41,197 bases of DNA. It comes from Spongospora subterranea. Lineage: Eukaryota; Endomyxa; Phytomyxea; Plasmodiophorida; Plasmodiophoridae. This document shows positions 1 to 11,399 of the stretch, piece by piece; the stretch's first letter is position 1; the number at the start of each line of letters is the position of its first letter. The translations under genes were made by a program, and so were the position numbers. The notes under the pieces are model-generated. The model was not told the origin of the DNA. It made no database searches and saw only the letters and a program-made list of their open reading frames with translations. The DNA lies in contig OUQQ01000059.1 of NCBI GenBank assembly GCA_900404475.1, forward strand, positions 9,745-50,941. The letters run 5' to 3'.

Positions 1-283
1 AAACGTTGCCTAACTCCATGAGATTCGCTGTCAAGCATTGGACATAAACCATCATAAGCAATAACTTAATGCTGCACTCGCCAGTAAATCTCCAGCGTGT
101 TTCTTACGCGCAACGGTTTTAATCGATAAAGGACCAGATTCAACAGCCACGGAATGAGTCCCATTATTTGCATCTCCGAAGATTGTAATGAGCGACTTAC
201 TGGCGAGTACAGCATTAAGTTATTGCTTCTGATGGTTAACGCCCAATGCTTGACAGCGAATCTCATGGAGTTAGGCAACGTTT
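1..283. repeat. Foldback (inverted-repeat) element
   Basis: Bases 1 to about 90 and about 193 to 283 are reverse complements. The outer 41 bases match perfectly and the rest carries a few mismatches; the loop is about 100 nt. No coding frame of interest spans it. The arm starts exactly at the window edge, so the element may extend left and any target-site duplication cannot be judged. It looks like a MITE-type or foldback element, or the end of a larger inverted repeat. Confidence 0.85.
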
Positions 284-657
284 AGACGTGAGACAATAAA
301 GTTTGGTTCAGGGGTTCCTTAATCTAAGACGTCATAGTTTTCGTGAAAGCCTTGAGGTTCAAGTTCTTCAAAGCACATAAACCTCAATGCAGAAAATATC
401 TGGAAGTTGACAATGAACGAACACACCGATTTTAAATCTTCTGAGGCAATGATGTGCTCAAAATAATCGTATCATTCAATAGAAGCTACAGTGCAAAAGT
501 ATCCCGATGCTTTTTCAACGGCATAAATCTCCGGTCCGTAGTGATTTTCCGACACGTTGTTGAACGATCATATTCCCGGCTCTGCTCGATTGAGCCCAGC
601 CCATCATTGGAAGGTTCGCATACCATTGGGCGAAACGCTGCTCTTGATGGTGCCATG

Positions 658-3600
658 AACGATTCCAACCTGAGTCCTTCGGCAAATCCCGAGGAGGATC
701 CCCAGGGCGGCAACGATGTCGTTGAAGTGGTGAGCAGTGCCGACACCGACTACGATATCATTGTGGAAGATGATGTTACCGTGATGCAACTCACACCGTC
801 ACCATTGTCCAGTGCTTATTCCTTTGACAAGCCGTCATGCAATCTGATCGTATCCCCCGCGAAACATAAATCCTGCAAACTGCCGAATTGCATGTCCCGC
901 ATATGGAACAAAGAGTTAAGAGGTATTCAAGGGGGTATATGGGCTAATGTACCTACAGTACAGGTAGAAGAGAGGGTCCTTCGTCTCATTCATGTAATTG
1001 GGCTCATCAGAGCCATTGCTCAGGTGTCGAAACTCAGAACGTCCATTCGGGAGTTATCCGCTCGAGATCCCATCGATCTCCCCGTTGGACTCTACAACAT
1101 GGGGGCCACATGCTATATTAATTCATTACTGCAGACGTTATATGCAAATCTACGGTTTCGCAGTGACATTCTGTCCATGCAAGCTACAGACCCGATCATC
1201 TTTCAGCTGCAGAGGCTGTTTGCCGTTAGTATATTATCAATTTGAGACAACTGGATTCATTTAAAGACCTATTTCGCTCAGAAAATGTCTCTCTCGATCT
1301 GCACTTCAATTGCTCCTTCGGATTTTGTTAACTCTCTCAACATTGACAATGAGGCACAACAAGATCTTCATGAGTTTAATAAGCTATTACTTGCCCACAT
1401 CCAGGTAATTCTGCCCGGGTTTGTCACGCAATCCATTGATTCCTTGGCTGTAGGCTCGAATTTCTTCCTCAACGTTGATCGAAGACGAATTTCACGGGCA
1501 AATGACTTTCACTACCCGGTGCGATACCTGTCAACAAACCACTTCACGAACTGAATCTTTCCCCGATCTTCAGTTGAACGTCAGGGATACTTTAGAAGAG
1601 AGGTCAGTTTTTTGAGGTTCAGTTGCTGTAATCTGGTTCTGTATTTGATAGATCACTGACCTTCTTGTTAGTCTGGCGGAGTTGACTAGAGCTGAAATTT
1701 TGACCGGCAGCAATGCGTACCTGTGTTCAGTATGCAATTGCAAAAATTCAGCCCGCAGGGAGCTCAAGCTCACTCGCCTCCCTCCAACTTTAAACCTGCA
1801 TCTTCTTCGCTTCGTTTTTGACAAAGAAACCTTTAGCAAACGCAAAGTAGCATTGTTCGATCCTTTGTGGTCTCCGCACTCATTTATTCGTAGACATTTG
1901 ACAAAATTATTATTCCCAAAGTTATTGATATGGCTCAATACACAGACATGAAGGAGAAGGTAGGAGACGATTTCATGGTTATCGATATTCTGTGACAATG
2001 TTCGTTTAGATCCCTATGCCTTATGAAGTCAAGGCAATTCTGTGCCATAGAGGTGTCTCCACTGAAGCGGGACATTTTATTGCTGATGTTCGTTCTAGTG
2101 ATGATATATGGGTTGGTTGCCGTTTCTGCAAATTATCTTCATGTTCTCAATCTTTTTTAGCATCAATTCAACGACGATGTGGTAAGTCCGACGACTTTCG
2201 CTTCGCGTTTGTCGTTTTGCCAATTGATCTCTGCGCAGGCTGTTCCTATTACTGATAGTATTGCTGCATTGCCCTCCGTCGAATCCACTGATGCATATAT
2301 GGTCGTGTACGGTCTGCGCGATGTCGATACAGAGCTTGCTCGGAAATTTGCGGGCCAAACATCGGACAGCCTGATTTCCTTAGACCTTCGCAACGAAATA
2401 TTACTAGAAAATTCCAACATGGACATCCAGAGAGAGCAATTTCGGGCCGAGTTAGAAAACGTGGTACGGGCTCTGTGTTTACGTCCTGGTAGTACCCAAT
2501 ATCCAATGGACATTAGCTTACATAACAAACTTAGGAAAAACTGATTGCGATCAGGAAGTCCGACGTATCAAGTATCTTTTCTGAGCCATGTTTGGTTTCA
2601 CCGTTGATATCGGTTCCTGATAGCGACTGTGATTTGTCGGGGATCGTGTTGCCATTTGCATGGTTGCGTGACTGGACGCGCAACGTCACCGAAGAGCCTT
2701 TGGATTGTTCGTCAATCTTGTGCTGTCACGGCGGTCTAGATCCGATGCAGTTCAGGTGCGTTTTAGCAGACGTTTCTAGTAATCAGATGTTAAGTCGTTC
2801 GCTTACAGGAACATGTCTCGGATAAGCCTAGGTGCCTGGGATGTTATCAGACGGTCACTTCGTGTTCCCATTATAGTTTCTCCTCGCCAGCAACTTTGTC
2901 GTGAATGTTGCCTGATGCTGCGTTACATAACCAGTCTTGGTGTGATTTTGCAAACGTCTCAGCGGCAAATCGACGCTGACTCGTCATCGTGCTGGATAAG
3001 GTAACTGGTACTAGTTCACCTTGTGAGGTCAACTCACGGTCTGTTGTTAGCGCTCAATGCTATAGACAATTAAATGTATCGCTGAAGTCCTCTTCTACAC
3101 TTCCTCATATCGATAATCTTTTGGACGGTGTGCTTTGCGCACATGGGTTCCTTTCTTTGGCGAAGGCGGTAAGGCTCAATCTCAGTGTCTTTTTAATGTA
3201 ATCATGAATGTCTGTAGAACCGCTGTTTGATTCCGAGGGAAGCGTTTTCGCTGCTTCAATCGATCTCAGGATCGGCTTTTCCCCAAAATTGCCCTGTCGT
3301 TTCTGGAGATGCTACACCCTGTGATATCTGCTTTACTGAGAGACAGCTAGAACGAGAAGAGCGAGCGGCTGATTTATCTTCCAGAAAGCAGGAGCGGTCA
3401 CTGGTCAAAGAAACTCTTCGTAATGGAGAAACTTGCCCTCCTCCTGCTACGTATAACATTGTCCCTTGGCAGTGGTTTGTACATTTTGTTTTTAGGCGAA
3501 GTTGATTTTTTGCTGAGACATCATGTTGAATAACATCCAGGTTTGATGAATGGAACATGTTTACTCGTTCGACAAAAAATATCACGTCTCCCGATCCAAT

Positions 3601-4478
3601 ACCAACTGGGTATGTTGTCGAGGATGAGTCAGCAATATTCACCTTTGACACTTGTTGATTTAGAACCCTTTTGTGTGAAGAACACGGTCTCCTTGTTCAT
3701 ATACCTTTTCAAGAAAGTGAAGTGAAAAACAGTGATGATGACAGGCCTCCATCAGTTCGATTGATCGTGTCATCAGAATACGATATTCTCAAAAAAAAAT
3801 ACGGCGCATCTGGCCCTGATATATCTGTGATACTGCATGAAGACGAGAGGTGACTGATATTGCCTGTTTTCACTGAAACTGTATAACCATGTTTTTCTTT
3901 AGTGTATTTCCGAGTCGAATGGAGTTTTCCCCTACGCTATGCTTCCCTTGCATTCAAGCAAAATCGGTGGAACCAATTGATTTTACTAATGGAACCATAA
4001 GAATCATGTCCGAGGAAGAGATCAATATGATTACGTCAGTGCGTTGCTTATGCATTGCTTGTTTTGATCAATGGTATTTTATCAGGCCACTATCTGGACG
4101 TAAAAGGATTCGACGATGCCGATCCGAATATCCGGCGTTTGATCTTGAAGTTGATTCGTCTGAGACAATCGGGAAGATTAAACTTAAGATATGGCAGCAA
4201 TGGGATGTTCATCCCGCCAGGCAAACGGTTTTCGATTCACAACATCATCCATTAAGCGATGCGCTTTCGTTAAGCGTAAGAATGTTCATGTAAGAAAGAG
4301 CAAAATGAATTAATACTTCCTCCAGAGCTCTAGGATTAGGGAGCATTGCATTGTGATTGTTCGAATTGCGGATGCTATGGTGGACGAAGCATGTGAAGCA
4401 GTTGCCATAGAATCCGAAGACCGTTTAGCTGGGAGAGAGCTCGGCTTCGTTGGTAGCGCGTTAAACCCCACTAGTTAA
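658..4478 (+). CDS. USP48: Ubiquitin carboxyl-terminal hydrolase 48 (USP48-like deubiquitinase)
   Basis: A C19 cysteine protease that removes ubiquitin from proteins. I read 17 exons: 658-1224, 1282-1404, 1454-1602, 1672-1846, 1894-1959, 2010-2111, 2161-2181, 2239-2463, 2535-2755, 2809-3000, 3051-3168, 3218-3471, 3541-3609, 3664-3849, 3903-4034, 4086-4275, 4326-4478. They join in frame to about 980 aa; human USP48 is 1035. The Cys box NMGATCYINSLLQ is near residue 152 and the His box HRGVSTEAGHFIADV near 381. Between them lies a zinc-ribbon-like CxxC pair (YLCSVCNC). Three downstream modules with CCHGGLDP, LCAHGF and LCEEHG match the DUSP regions of USP48. A C-terminal ubiquitin-like fold and the ending GFVGSALN resemble the human tail. 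The same frame is open back to an ATG at 454, so the start could lie there. The first exon is longer than in relatives before the Cys box and may hide another intron. Confidence 0.9.
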
Positions 4479-4593
4479 TATGCAGAAGTAATCGGTTCAA
4501 CTTATTGCTATATGGAAAATATTGTAAAATAGATCAGAACAATTTTTAAGACGGTTTAGCAGACACGTTTCGCTGAATTCATCAGGAACATAT

Positions 4594-6195
4594 TCATGTC
4601 ATCTGCGTAAAGACCTTTTTGGACTTGATTAGTCTGAACTCGATCCGTTCTCTGTTATCCTGTATATTACACTTATCCACGACGTCATCGTTGTTCGCTG
4701 TTTCTTCATCACACCACATCTTCACTAAGCGATTTTCGATTGGTCCAAACTCGTCATTATGATCGAGCATTTTTTTGGGTGAATGGGTATTCCTGATCGT
4801 GTTAGCGACCTTGAATGCATCTCTATTTAAGACATCATCTTGGGCATCTGGAATGGTTCCAACTTTGGCTGTCTCCGAGGGTTTGCTGGGGAGAGGCTCA
4901 TCGGGAATCGGCAGATGATCATGAACATTAGGCTGTTTTATCGTGTTAGCGGATCGCAACGCCTAAATTCTTTGTTTTAGGGATATGGAAAGAGTGAGAG
5001 CAGGAAAGTTTACCAATGGGCCCGAAGCCATAGCGGACAAGGATCCTCGCCATTCTCGCTTAATCAGGATATGCTCGCGTACTTTAGAGATGACATCTCC
5101 CTTCAGACCTTAAACAAGCGTAAATTCATGGCTGAATTTGCATTGACATCATGCCAAACATGCTGAAAAATCTGGTACGTCTAGAATGAGAGTTAGGGAT
5201 GGAACCGTTGCCATCACCGTATATTCATGAGTAATTGGGTCTGATGTGGCTATAATCAGGATCATCTGCCGACATTGCTTCTGTTTCGTAAACTCCTTAC
5301 TAGATTTACTGAAACGGGACTCCAAGCGTAGGAAAATGGCTTCGGTGCAGACTTCTCCGTTGCCTATCGAGGCGACATGAACTGTACGAGGTGTTGTCCC
5401 CTCGGTCTGACACCGAGAAAAACGAGTAAGGGATATCGTGTCCAGGGCCGGTGCGTCCTACCAAATCCGTTCTCCTTGTTAATTCGCATTGACCCTGAAC
5501 TAGGAAGACGACCTGGTTGGCTGGGTCTCCTTGGCGGCAAATCCCTCAAAAGCAAAATTCAAAATGGCGGTAACCAAGATTGTGTGTCTGGAACACCAAC
5601 GATGATGAGCGGAAACAATTCGCGGGTAGCAACATGTAGCCAACTGTAGCAATGACAGGCGGGACACATCCGCTAATCCGCCTACAGATTGTAATATCGA
5701 CACCCTTTGCTGTATCGATTGCTCGGATTTATCAGAAATCAGGGAAACAATGTTGAGTAATGATGACGACGAGGATGCAGTTCGCGCTAGATCCGACGAC
5801 GTCAGGACTGACGATGGACCAACTGTTGGGCTTGGATCACGATTGTATCGTCTCATATGCTTCTGCATACGACCGATGAATTGTGGCAACGTTGGCTGCG
5901 ATATATGCCATAAAGACAACGAGTCCATTTTGCCCTCAGAGTTGGTGCGAGATCAGTTATCTGATGGGAAATGTTTTCTGGTATGATCGCAACCATAATA
6001 TCTACTGTACTGGTTCTTTACATCATCGCCCAGTACAACAGCCATAGTAGCGTGTGATTTTAGACGAAGATTTGATTTCGCGGTAAATACGTTGTTTGCT
6101 TGTTTGGCGTTGATACTTTCCGTCTCTAATCCAAAGATAAAATGGATGGTGCTTCTAGCTTTCAAAGGGAAAATGCTGTGAGAGTTCAAAATCAT
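4594..6195 (-). CDS. Unrecognised multi-exon protein
   Basis: I could not assign a family. On the minus strand, open segments join at plausible splice sites: an upstream part (about 6195 to 5500, with an intron likely near 5930-6010), a middle part (about 5450 to 5225), then exons about 5186-5108 and 5059-5019, and a last exon 4963-4594 ending in TGA. The middle part has ordinary protein character, for example SDPITHEYT, then YQIFQHVWHD, then KREWRGSLSAMASGPL. The last exon is acidic and polar and holds a loose duplication: LRSANTIKQP, then FKVANTIRNTHSP. The plus strand is also open over 5650-5980 with a Cys-rich frame, so direction is not certain there. The coordinates cover the whole span; the 5' end and the splices between 5450 and 5930 are weak. 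Confidence 0.4.
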
Positions 6196-6402
6196 TTTGG
6201 CAAATAAAACGTTCGTTCATTGGTTTTTGAAACCAAGACTGCAATTTATTTTGTGTCTAAATTCCACAGATTTCATTACAACGGTCAAAAAGGGGTTGGC
6301 CGAAAATCGTGTCGCCGACAGTGCTAATTCAACCATGTATAGGTTGGACACAGCGTACAGATTACTGCTGTCAGTTCATCGTAATTAGAGAACGGCTCTG
6401 GT

Positions 6403-6780
6403 TCATACATGGACAAACTTCCCATCATGTTCACTCAGCAAGAAGATTCGATAATGATGGCTTATAGTCCCACTAGAGAACTTATACTGATGAGGATCAA
6501 CAACGTTGTTACGATGCACAAGCGAGACACCAGAAACCACCGTTATCCGGTTATTCAACGCTCCCCCTGAATCCCAGAAAAAAAGTTTTCCTGAGACATT
6601 TGCTATTCCAGCAATGCAACGTCGGTTAGGCTGTTGCCGGTAACGAACTGTGTGTAGTTGTCTGAATGTGTATGTATATGAAGGTTGCGCCAACTTAGTT
6701 CGTGACACTGACAGCATGTCGGTGGAATCCGTTCCGGCCAATTTCCCAGAGTGCAACACTGTGTAGTTGCCACCTGGCAA
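6403..6780 (-). CDS. Possible exon(s) of an unidentified protein
   Basis: A minus-strand frame of 125 codons ends just before the SARAF start on the opposite strand. The part containing IANVSGKLFFWDSGGALNN and RIFLLSEHDGKFVHV reads like a beta-rich protein, but I recognise no family. An ATG near 6717 is a possible start. It could be an exon of the gene to its left on the same strand, a separate small gene, or a chance frame. It would share a promoter region of under 100 bp with SARAF. Confidence 0.27.
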   Translation of the reverse strand: MPGGNYTVLHSGKLAGTDSTDMLSVSRTKLAQPSYTYTFRQLHTVRYRQQPNRRCIAGIANVSGKLFFWDSGGALNNRITVVSGVSLVHRNNVVDPHQYKFSSGTISHHYRIFLLSEHDGKFVHV

Positions 6781-6786
6781 GGATCG

Positions 6787-7763
6787 ATGGTTCGGGGCTC
6801 CTATCTGGCGTTGTCGATCGTATTATGCCTCCAAATCATGTCAGCTTTTGGCACTAGGATGCTGATGGAAAAAGTCACGGCGTTGACGTTCTCATCCCGC
6901 GCCATGACGACTGGACGACGGACATCGCCCATTCCTCAAATGCAATGTAAAGGGAGTCTGTGCTACTCCAACCCTCTGCAGACAATTCAGTGCCGTAAGA
7001 CTGGATGGGATGGCGCCAATCCCCAATGGGATTGCCGGGCGGATCTCCCTCCAGATTTCACGTTCGGGTTCACCGATGTCAATTGTGAGGGATATGACTA
7101 TCCAGATGATCCATATATATTAGCTGGATCATGTGGATTAACATATGAGGTAGTCTTTTCAACATCACATTTTCATGTTCATTCCTTAATTACTAGGACT
7201 GGATAGGTTTTTGTGTAACTTTTCTCAAAATTTGTTTTGTCCCTTTTTTAAATAATTGTTAGCTTGTCAGGACAAGGACAGTGTTTCGGCCAAAGGATTC
7301 CTATCATCAAGACGATTGGAATCTGTCGGCGAGTTCATTCATTAAGTTTGCCGTATTCGGTCTGGTGATATTCATGATTTTGAGGTCATGTTGCTCGGGG
7401 CGATCTGTAAATACAGGAGGGGGAGGATGGTTTTCTGGCGACGATAGCCCACCACCATATGATGGATTACGAGGGTCATCATCCTATCCCAACACCAGCG
7501 CTCGTTGCGCACCACCACCGTCGTCGAGCGGTTTCGGTGGCGTTGGGAACTTCTTTTCCGGAATGGGTCTGGGCGGTCTCCTGGGATATATGATGAGTAA
7601 TCGTCAGACTACTCGGCAGAGACACGTCTACTCGGCTCCAGCCGATCATGATTACAATATGTCGAGTGGATGGGGACAGCAAAGATCATCGTCGTCTCGT
7701 GCATCCGAATCCAGTACGGCCCCTCGTACGGCGACAGCATATGCATCAACCTCACGTCGATAG
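6787..7763 (+). CDS. SARAF: Store-operated calcium entry-associated regulatory factor (SARAF/TMEM66)
   Basis: SARAF is an ER membrane protein that damps store-operated calcium entry in animals by acting on STIM. Two exons (6787-7149, 7263-7763) around a 113-nt intron give 287 aa. The N-terminus is a signal peptide. The luminal part carries the family's cysteine pattern and the motifs MTTGRRTSPIPQMQCKG, GWDGANPQWDC and GSCGLTYE. One membrane segment follows (IKFAVFGLVIFMILRSCC), then a cytosolic Gly/Ser/Pro-rich tail. The tail has a PPxY motif (SPPPYDG), a GLGGLLGYMMSN block like the vertebrate TGGILGYLFGSN, and a basic end (ASTSRR) like animal SARAF. The ATG at 6787 was chosen because it places the signal peptide first. 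No STIM or Orai gene is in the window. Confidence 0.93.
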
Positions 7764-7924
7764 ACTATCAATATTACAGATTTTTTATTATATCGGTTGA
7801 TTCTGGTCTCATAACAGATTACCGCCGTCGATCATCCATCCGATTAAGTGCCTCCCAACTTACAGAGAACATCTTCAATGCTTTACTGGGGGAGTAGTTT
7901 TTTCTTTAAAGTGGAAGTCCGACA

Positions 7925-8183
7925 ATGAACCGATGGCCGCCGCGTGCTCAAACAGCAATGACCAGGGGACTTTTCCTTCTTGGATACTCACGATCTAGGA
8001 TATCTTTCGTGTCGAGGTCAGTGAACTGGGCATTTGCCCCCCATTCTGTTTATCTAATATCAGGCGATGGGCAGGTCGAGGCCACGCGGGTTCACCAACG
8101 CCCGTCCGAACCCTGGATTCGTAAAGCCCATTTATATAACTCATATTGATAAGGTTATCAACGACTCGAAGGCGAACCTATAA
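7925..8183 (+). CDS. Small basic protein (candidate)
   Basis: A candidate two-exon gene: 7925-8016, intron 8017-8074, exon 8075-8183, giving 66 aa with stop TAA. The N-terminal half (MTRGLFLLGYSRSRISFVSR) is rich in Arg and Ser without acidic residues, like a mitochondrial presequence. The second exon reads RPRGFTNARPNPGFVKPIYI, then THIDK. A nearer acceptor at 8063 would give a different short tail, and the unspliced frame is also open for 74 codons, so the model is uncertain. It lies between SARAF and the convergent ABHD13 gene, whose stop is under 100 bp away. I recognise no family. Confidence 0.33.
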
Positions 8184-8276
8184 TAACGAAGGACACGGGA
8201 ACCACGGTCGTGCAGCCTGACAGGACAAAAATAAAATACAAAACATGGATGTAGTAGAATGGATAATTGATAGCGA

Positions 8277-9693
8277 TCAAGCAGTGATCTTGGCACAATG
8301 TTGCACTATGAATTGATGGATTAGGGAGATGTATGCGGTCCCACCTCGCTGCCATGTGTCGTTATGGGACCCGTCGACAATATGATGCATCGTCTGATAT
8401 GCAATTTGATACGATATTGTGAACATGGCACGTCGAATAACCGACCTTAGCTCGGCTACTTCTTGCCTCCTCGTACAGAGTGTCCATATGACATGATGGA
8501 ACTAGCTCATCTTGGCGGCCCGAGGCGAAGAATATCGGATGCGTAATAGTGGCGATCCTGGTAATAGAGGGCCAATATATACGAAGGATTAATGGTTTTA
8601 AAGGTCTTAGTATCGGGAACACAGCATCAACCTATTCAATGACGATTAACGCGATGATTGTATAGATGATAGCTGACCATGTCAGGAATTGAAGTAAAGG
8701 TGTTCTCAATGATTGTGGCTCTGATTTGGTCTCCGTACCGGCTGGATGCATAAATCTGTACCCATGCGAAACCATCAGCGCAGGAATAATATGGTCGACA
8801 GGGTAAATTTACGGCAACAGCACCGCCTAGTGACCTGCCCAATACGATCACACGAGATGGGTCGATATCGGAACGCTCATGCAGAATATACTAAAACATG
8901 GCACAGGAAAATATCAGTATCTGTCAGGAATTGGCAACGAAGCATTCAATATCAAACGTTTTGATATTCAGAAAAAAAAAGTTAGCAGTGTATGATGCTT
9001 TCAGATAAAGAACCTTAATCGCTGCATCAGCGTCCAAAACCAGACCTGATTCCGAAGGGGTCCCCTGACTATCGCCGTATCCTCGATATGACAACATGAA
9101 TATGTTGCAATGAAGGTGGCGATACATATCGTGGACAATTGGGAGACGGAACCCCATATTCTGGGCATTAGCATGGAAGAATATAATGGTCGGTGACGAT
9201 GTGGGATTAGGCTGAAGTATCATCCATGCCTGAGAAGGCATCAACGAAAAGAATTACGAAAACTGATGCACTAAATTTTACAGCTAATTTCAACCCATCG
9301 GTTGTGGTTAATCTGACATCCTCATAGGGCATCTGGTATTCTGCTGGCGAGCGGTACCCTACTGGATTGTCAGCCGGGCGGGCATACTGAGGCATGACCA
9401 AGGGCTGGTATCTGATCAGAAGAACTCAGGGACAGCACGGGAGACAGGTTTGGCGATCAATACAGGAGACTATCCTGATATAGATATAATAGGGTTATGA
9501 GACCCATGATCAATAACACGATCAAGACGACCGCTTGCGTGTATAATGCACTGTCCTTCAATGGTGTATAATACAACAGGCAATGCACAGATAAGCATAT
9601 GATACCAGCCCATACTGAACCAGGGATGCATGACAAATACATTCCTACAGAGGACATGATATTATCACCTCGTCCAGATATTGTCGTCTTCAT
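8277..9693 (-). CDS. ABHD13: ABHD13/BEM46-type alpha/beta hydrolase, membrane anchored
   Basis: A serine hydrolase of the BEM46/ABHD13 group; the physiological substrate of this group is not settled. Seven exons (9693-9464, 9411-9282, 9229-9014, 8890-8813, 8755-8678, 8631-8446, 8393-8277) join in frame to 344 aa, against 337 in human ABHD13. A hydrophobic anchor region (VVLIVLLIMGLITLLYLY) precedes the catalytic domain. The oxyanion-region motif is IIFFHANAQNMG and YRGYGDSQGTPSE follows. The nucleophile is Ser in GRSLGGAVA (about 212), the acid is Asp in SGRQDELVP (about 285) and the base is His in DGSHNDTW (about 316). Length, anchor and all three catalytic motifs agree with an intact enzyme. 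The introns are 42-123 nt. Confidence 0.93.
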
Positions 9694-9718
9694 AAAACGC
9701 AGTGACAAAACATGTCCA

Positions 9719-9786
9719 CAGCGCGCGTTCTCTCTGTCGTCACATTAGCCCGCGCGCTTCTGTACTCACATAGCCGCGCGCGCTTC
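9719..9786. repeat. GCGCGC-rich short direct repeats upstream of the ABHD13 start
   Basis: Three blocks containing GCGCGC occur within 70 bp just upstream of the ABHD13 start codon. The last two belong to an imperfect direct repeat of about 26 bp with the shared core CGCGCGCTTCTG. The surrounding DNA is AT-richer, so the block stands out. It may be a promoter element; nothing in the sequence proves this. Confidence 0.5.
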
Positions 9787-9984
9787 TGAAGTTCCATGGA
9801 GTGTAACGAATCTGTTTGGGGCCGCTCTACGTTGACCGTTGTCCTTCCGTCAATCTCAACTCTTCGGGTTTGGCGGCAGAAGATGATTGACCAACGCCCA
9901 AAATCCAATTATCCAGACCGATACCGGTAAATTGTTAATCGCTGTTTCGTAATCAACAGTGCAGGTCGTTGCAACTGTGGTTCT

Positions 9985-11120
9985 TGTTGATGGAACAGGA
10001 TCTGCTTGAAAAAGCGGGCAAAGTGGGCAAGTGCATTGTTGAAAGCTTGGTTGAGCTGTACTTTTCTGCAGAAGTTCAGCCTATACAGAAATAACTAGGC
10101 AAACGCGAAATTGTAAGCAGTTCAACCAAGTTGTCGACAAGTTCATTTTCCCTCAAGAGTTTTCCACATTTTTACGATGTTTATTATGGATGCAAATTTG
10201 TTCTGTTTCATCTATTTGATTACTCAACAATATTCTTACTTGCGCGATTATTTTTCCATTGTACTCCTTATCCAGATAATGCTTTCCTTAGCAAAGGTCA
10301 AAATCTCGTCGCGAGGTACATAAAACAACAAGTCGAATGGGAACCTGGCTTGTCAGCCTTATACTCTGCAGCAATTGCATTCTCTTCGTCCTATGCAGTT
10401 GTCGGATCAAGTGCAAAATTGCCTGGTTTTACAAGCTTCTTTGCCGTTCCGCTTGTTATCTTTCTACATAGCGCAAGATGTTGATATTGCTTTGGACTTT
10501 GGCAACCGGAATGCAGCATCCGTGTTGAACGTTGATCGCCTTGATCAACCTGTTCCACCCATCCGACCATTGTGCTCGGTTCCTGGATTCTTCAATAAGC
10601 TCGCAAAGGCATCAACTTTCGCGTTGAACAAAGTTTTAACCATGCTCAAGCTTTATTTAACGGTCGCGCCCTAATCTGCTGATTCAGCCTTAGTCTTGTG
10701 ACCTCTCGGTTTGCTTACACTTGCTGTTGCGTTGCCGGAACCGGCGCAGCTGGAACTCGTTCGTTCTGCTGCGTTCTTGTTCTTGAGTTGTAGAAAACAA
10801 GGCGCAACAGGAACCTCTTGGGCTATTGGCGACACAGCAGCGACGACGGCAAGGATAGTGCTGTCTCTGACGATGATGACCCTCTCGTGAAGAAATCCAT
10901 TGAAGTTTGATGATGCGACACACATTTCCGACTGCAGCAGATTACGTATCCGTTGGCAACAGCGCTTTTTGCAATAAAAAACAACTTGCGCGAAACGTAT
11001 TTTGCAATTTGGCAAAATCAACGATAATGTTGCATCGGCCATCGAATCAAATGGCGGCCGCCTCCATCTTTATTAGAAAGAGGGGGTTTTGCTTTACCCC
11101 ACCCGTTTTATTACCTTGGA
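9985..11120. other. Unresolved region with short open frames on both strands
   Basis: No gene could be settled here. On the plus strand there is a 34-codon frame from an ATG at about 9991 (MEQDLLEKAGKVGKCIVESL...) and a 117-codon frame at 10131-10484 with several hydrophobic stretches. Another 99-codon frame lies at 10375-10674. On the minus strand 10671-11042 is open for 123 codons and ends in a basic tail (SKPRGHKTKAESAD). These could be exons of one or two spliced genes, but splice choices did not give a recognisable protein. A 13-bp near-perfect inverted repeat (CTTGGTTGAGCTG with its complement) lies at about 10046 and 10116. Confidence 0.3.
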
Positions 11121-11159
11121 TATAGCTGGTTCATTAAACGAGGAGTAAATGGAGACTTA

Positions 11160-11394
11160 AATGTGGTGACACCACTCAGATCAAGGACATGCGCCAAGAA
11201 ACAGGGAACCTGGTTGAGTCCCGACAAGACTTGTATTCATTAAAAGTCTTTCTTATGTGTGGTGAGGATTTCTTTTGGAAGCGATACAATGACGAGGAAA
11301 TCTAAAATTAGAGGTTGGTTAATATAAAAGTCGGACTCAGCCAGGTTCCCTGATTCTTGACTCATGTCCTTGATCTGAGTGTTGTCACCACATT
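11160..11394. repeat. Foldback element
   Basis: Bases 11160-11223 and 11330-11394 are inverted copies with only a few mismatches, for example GTGGTGACACCACTCAGATC against its near-complement. The spacer is about 105 nt. Size and form resemble the element at the left edge, but the sequence is unrelated. No protein is encoded. Confidence 0.8.
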
Positions 11395-11399
11395 GAAGA

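Noticed and set aside
5377..5986. Plus-strand Cys-rich gene (NCGNVGCDICHKDNES region), possibly followed by a membrane helix near 5985-6055
   Set aside because: The minus strand gives longer coherent exons with good splice sites over the same DNA, and the helix-like stretch falls in a predicted minus-strand intron. Not excluded, but less likely.
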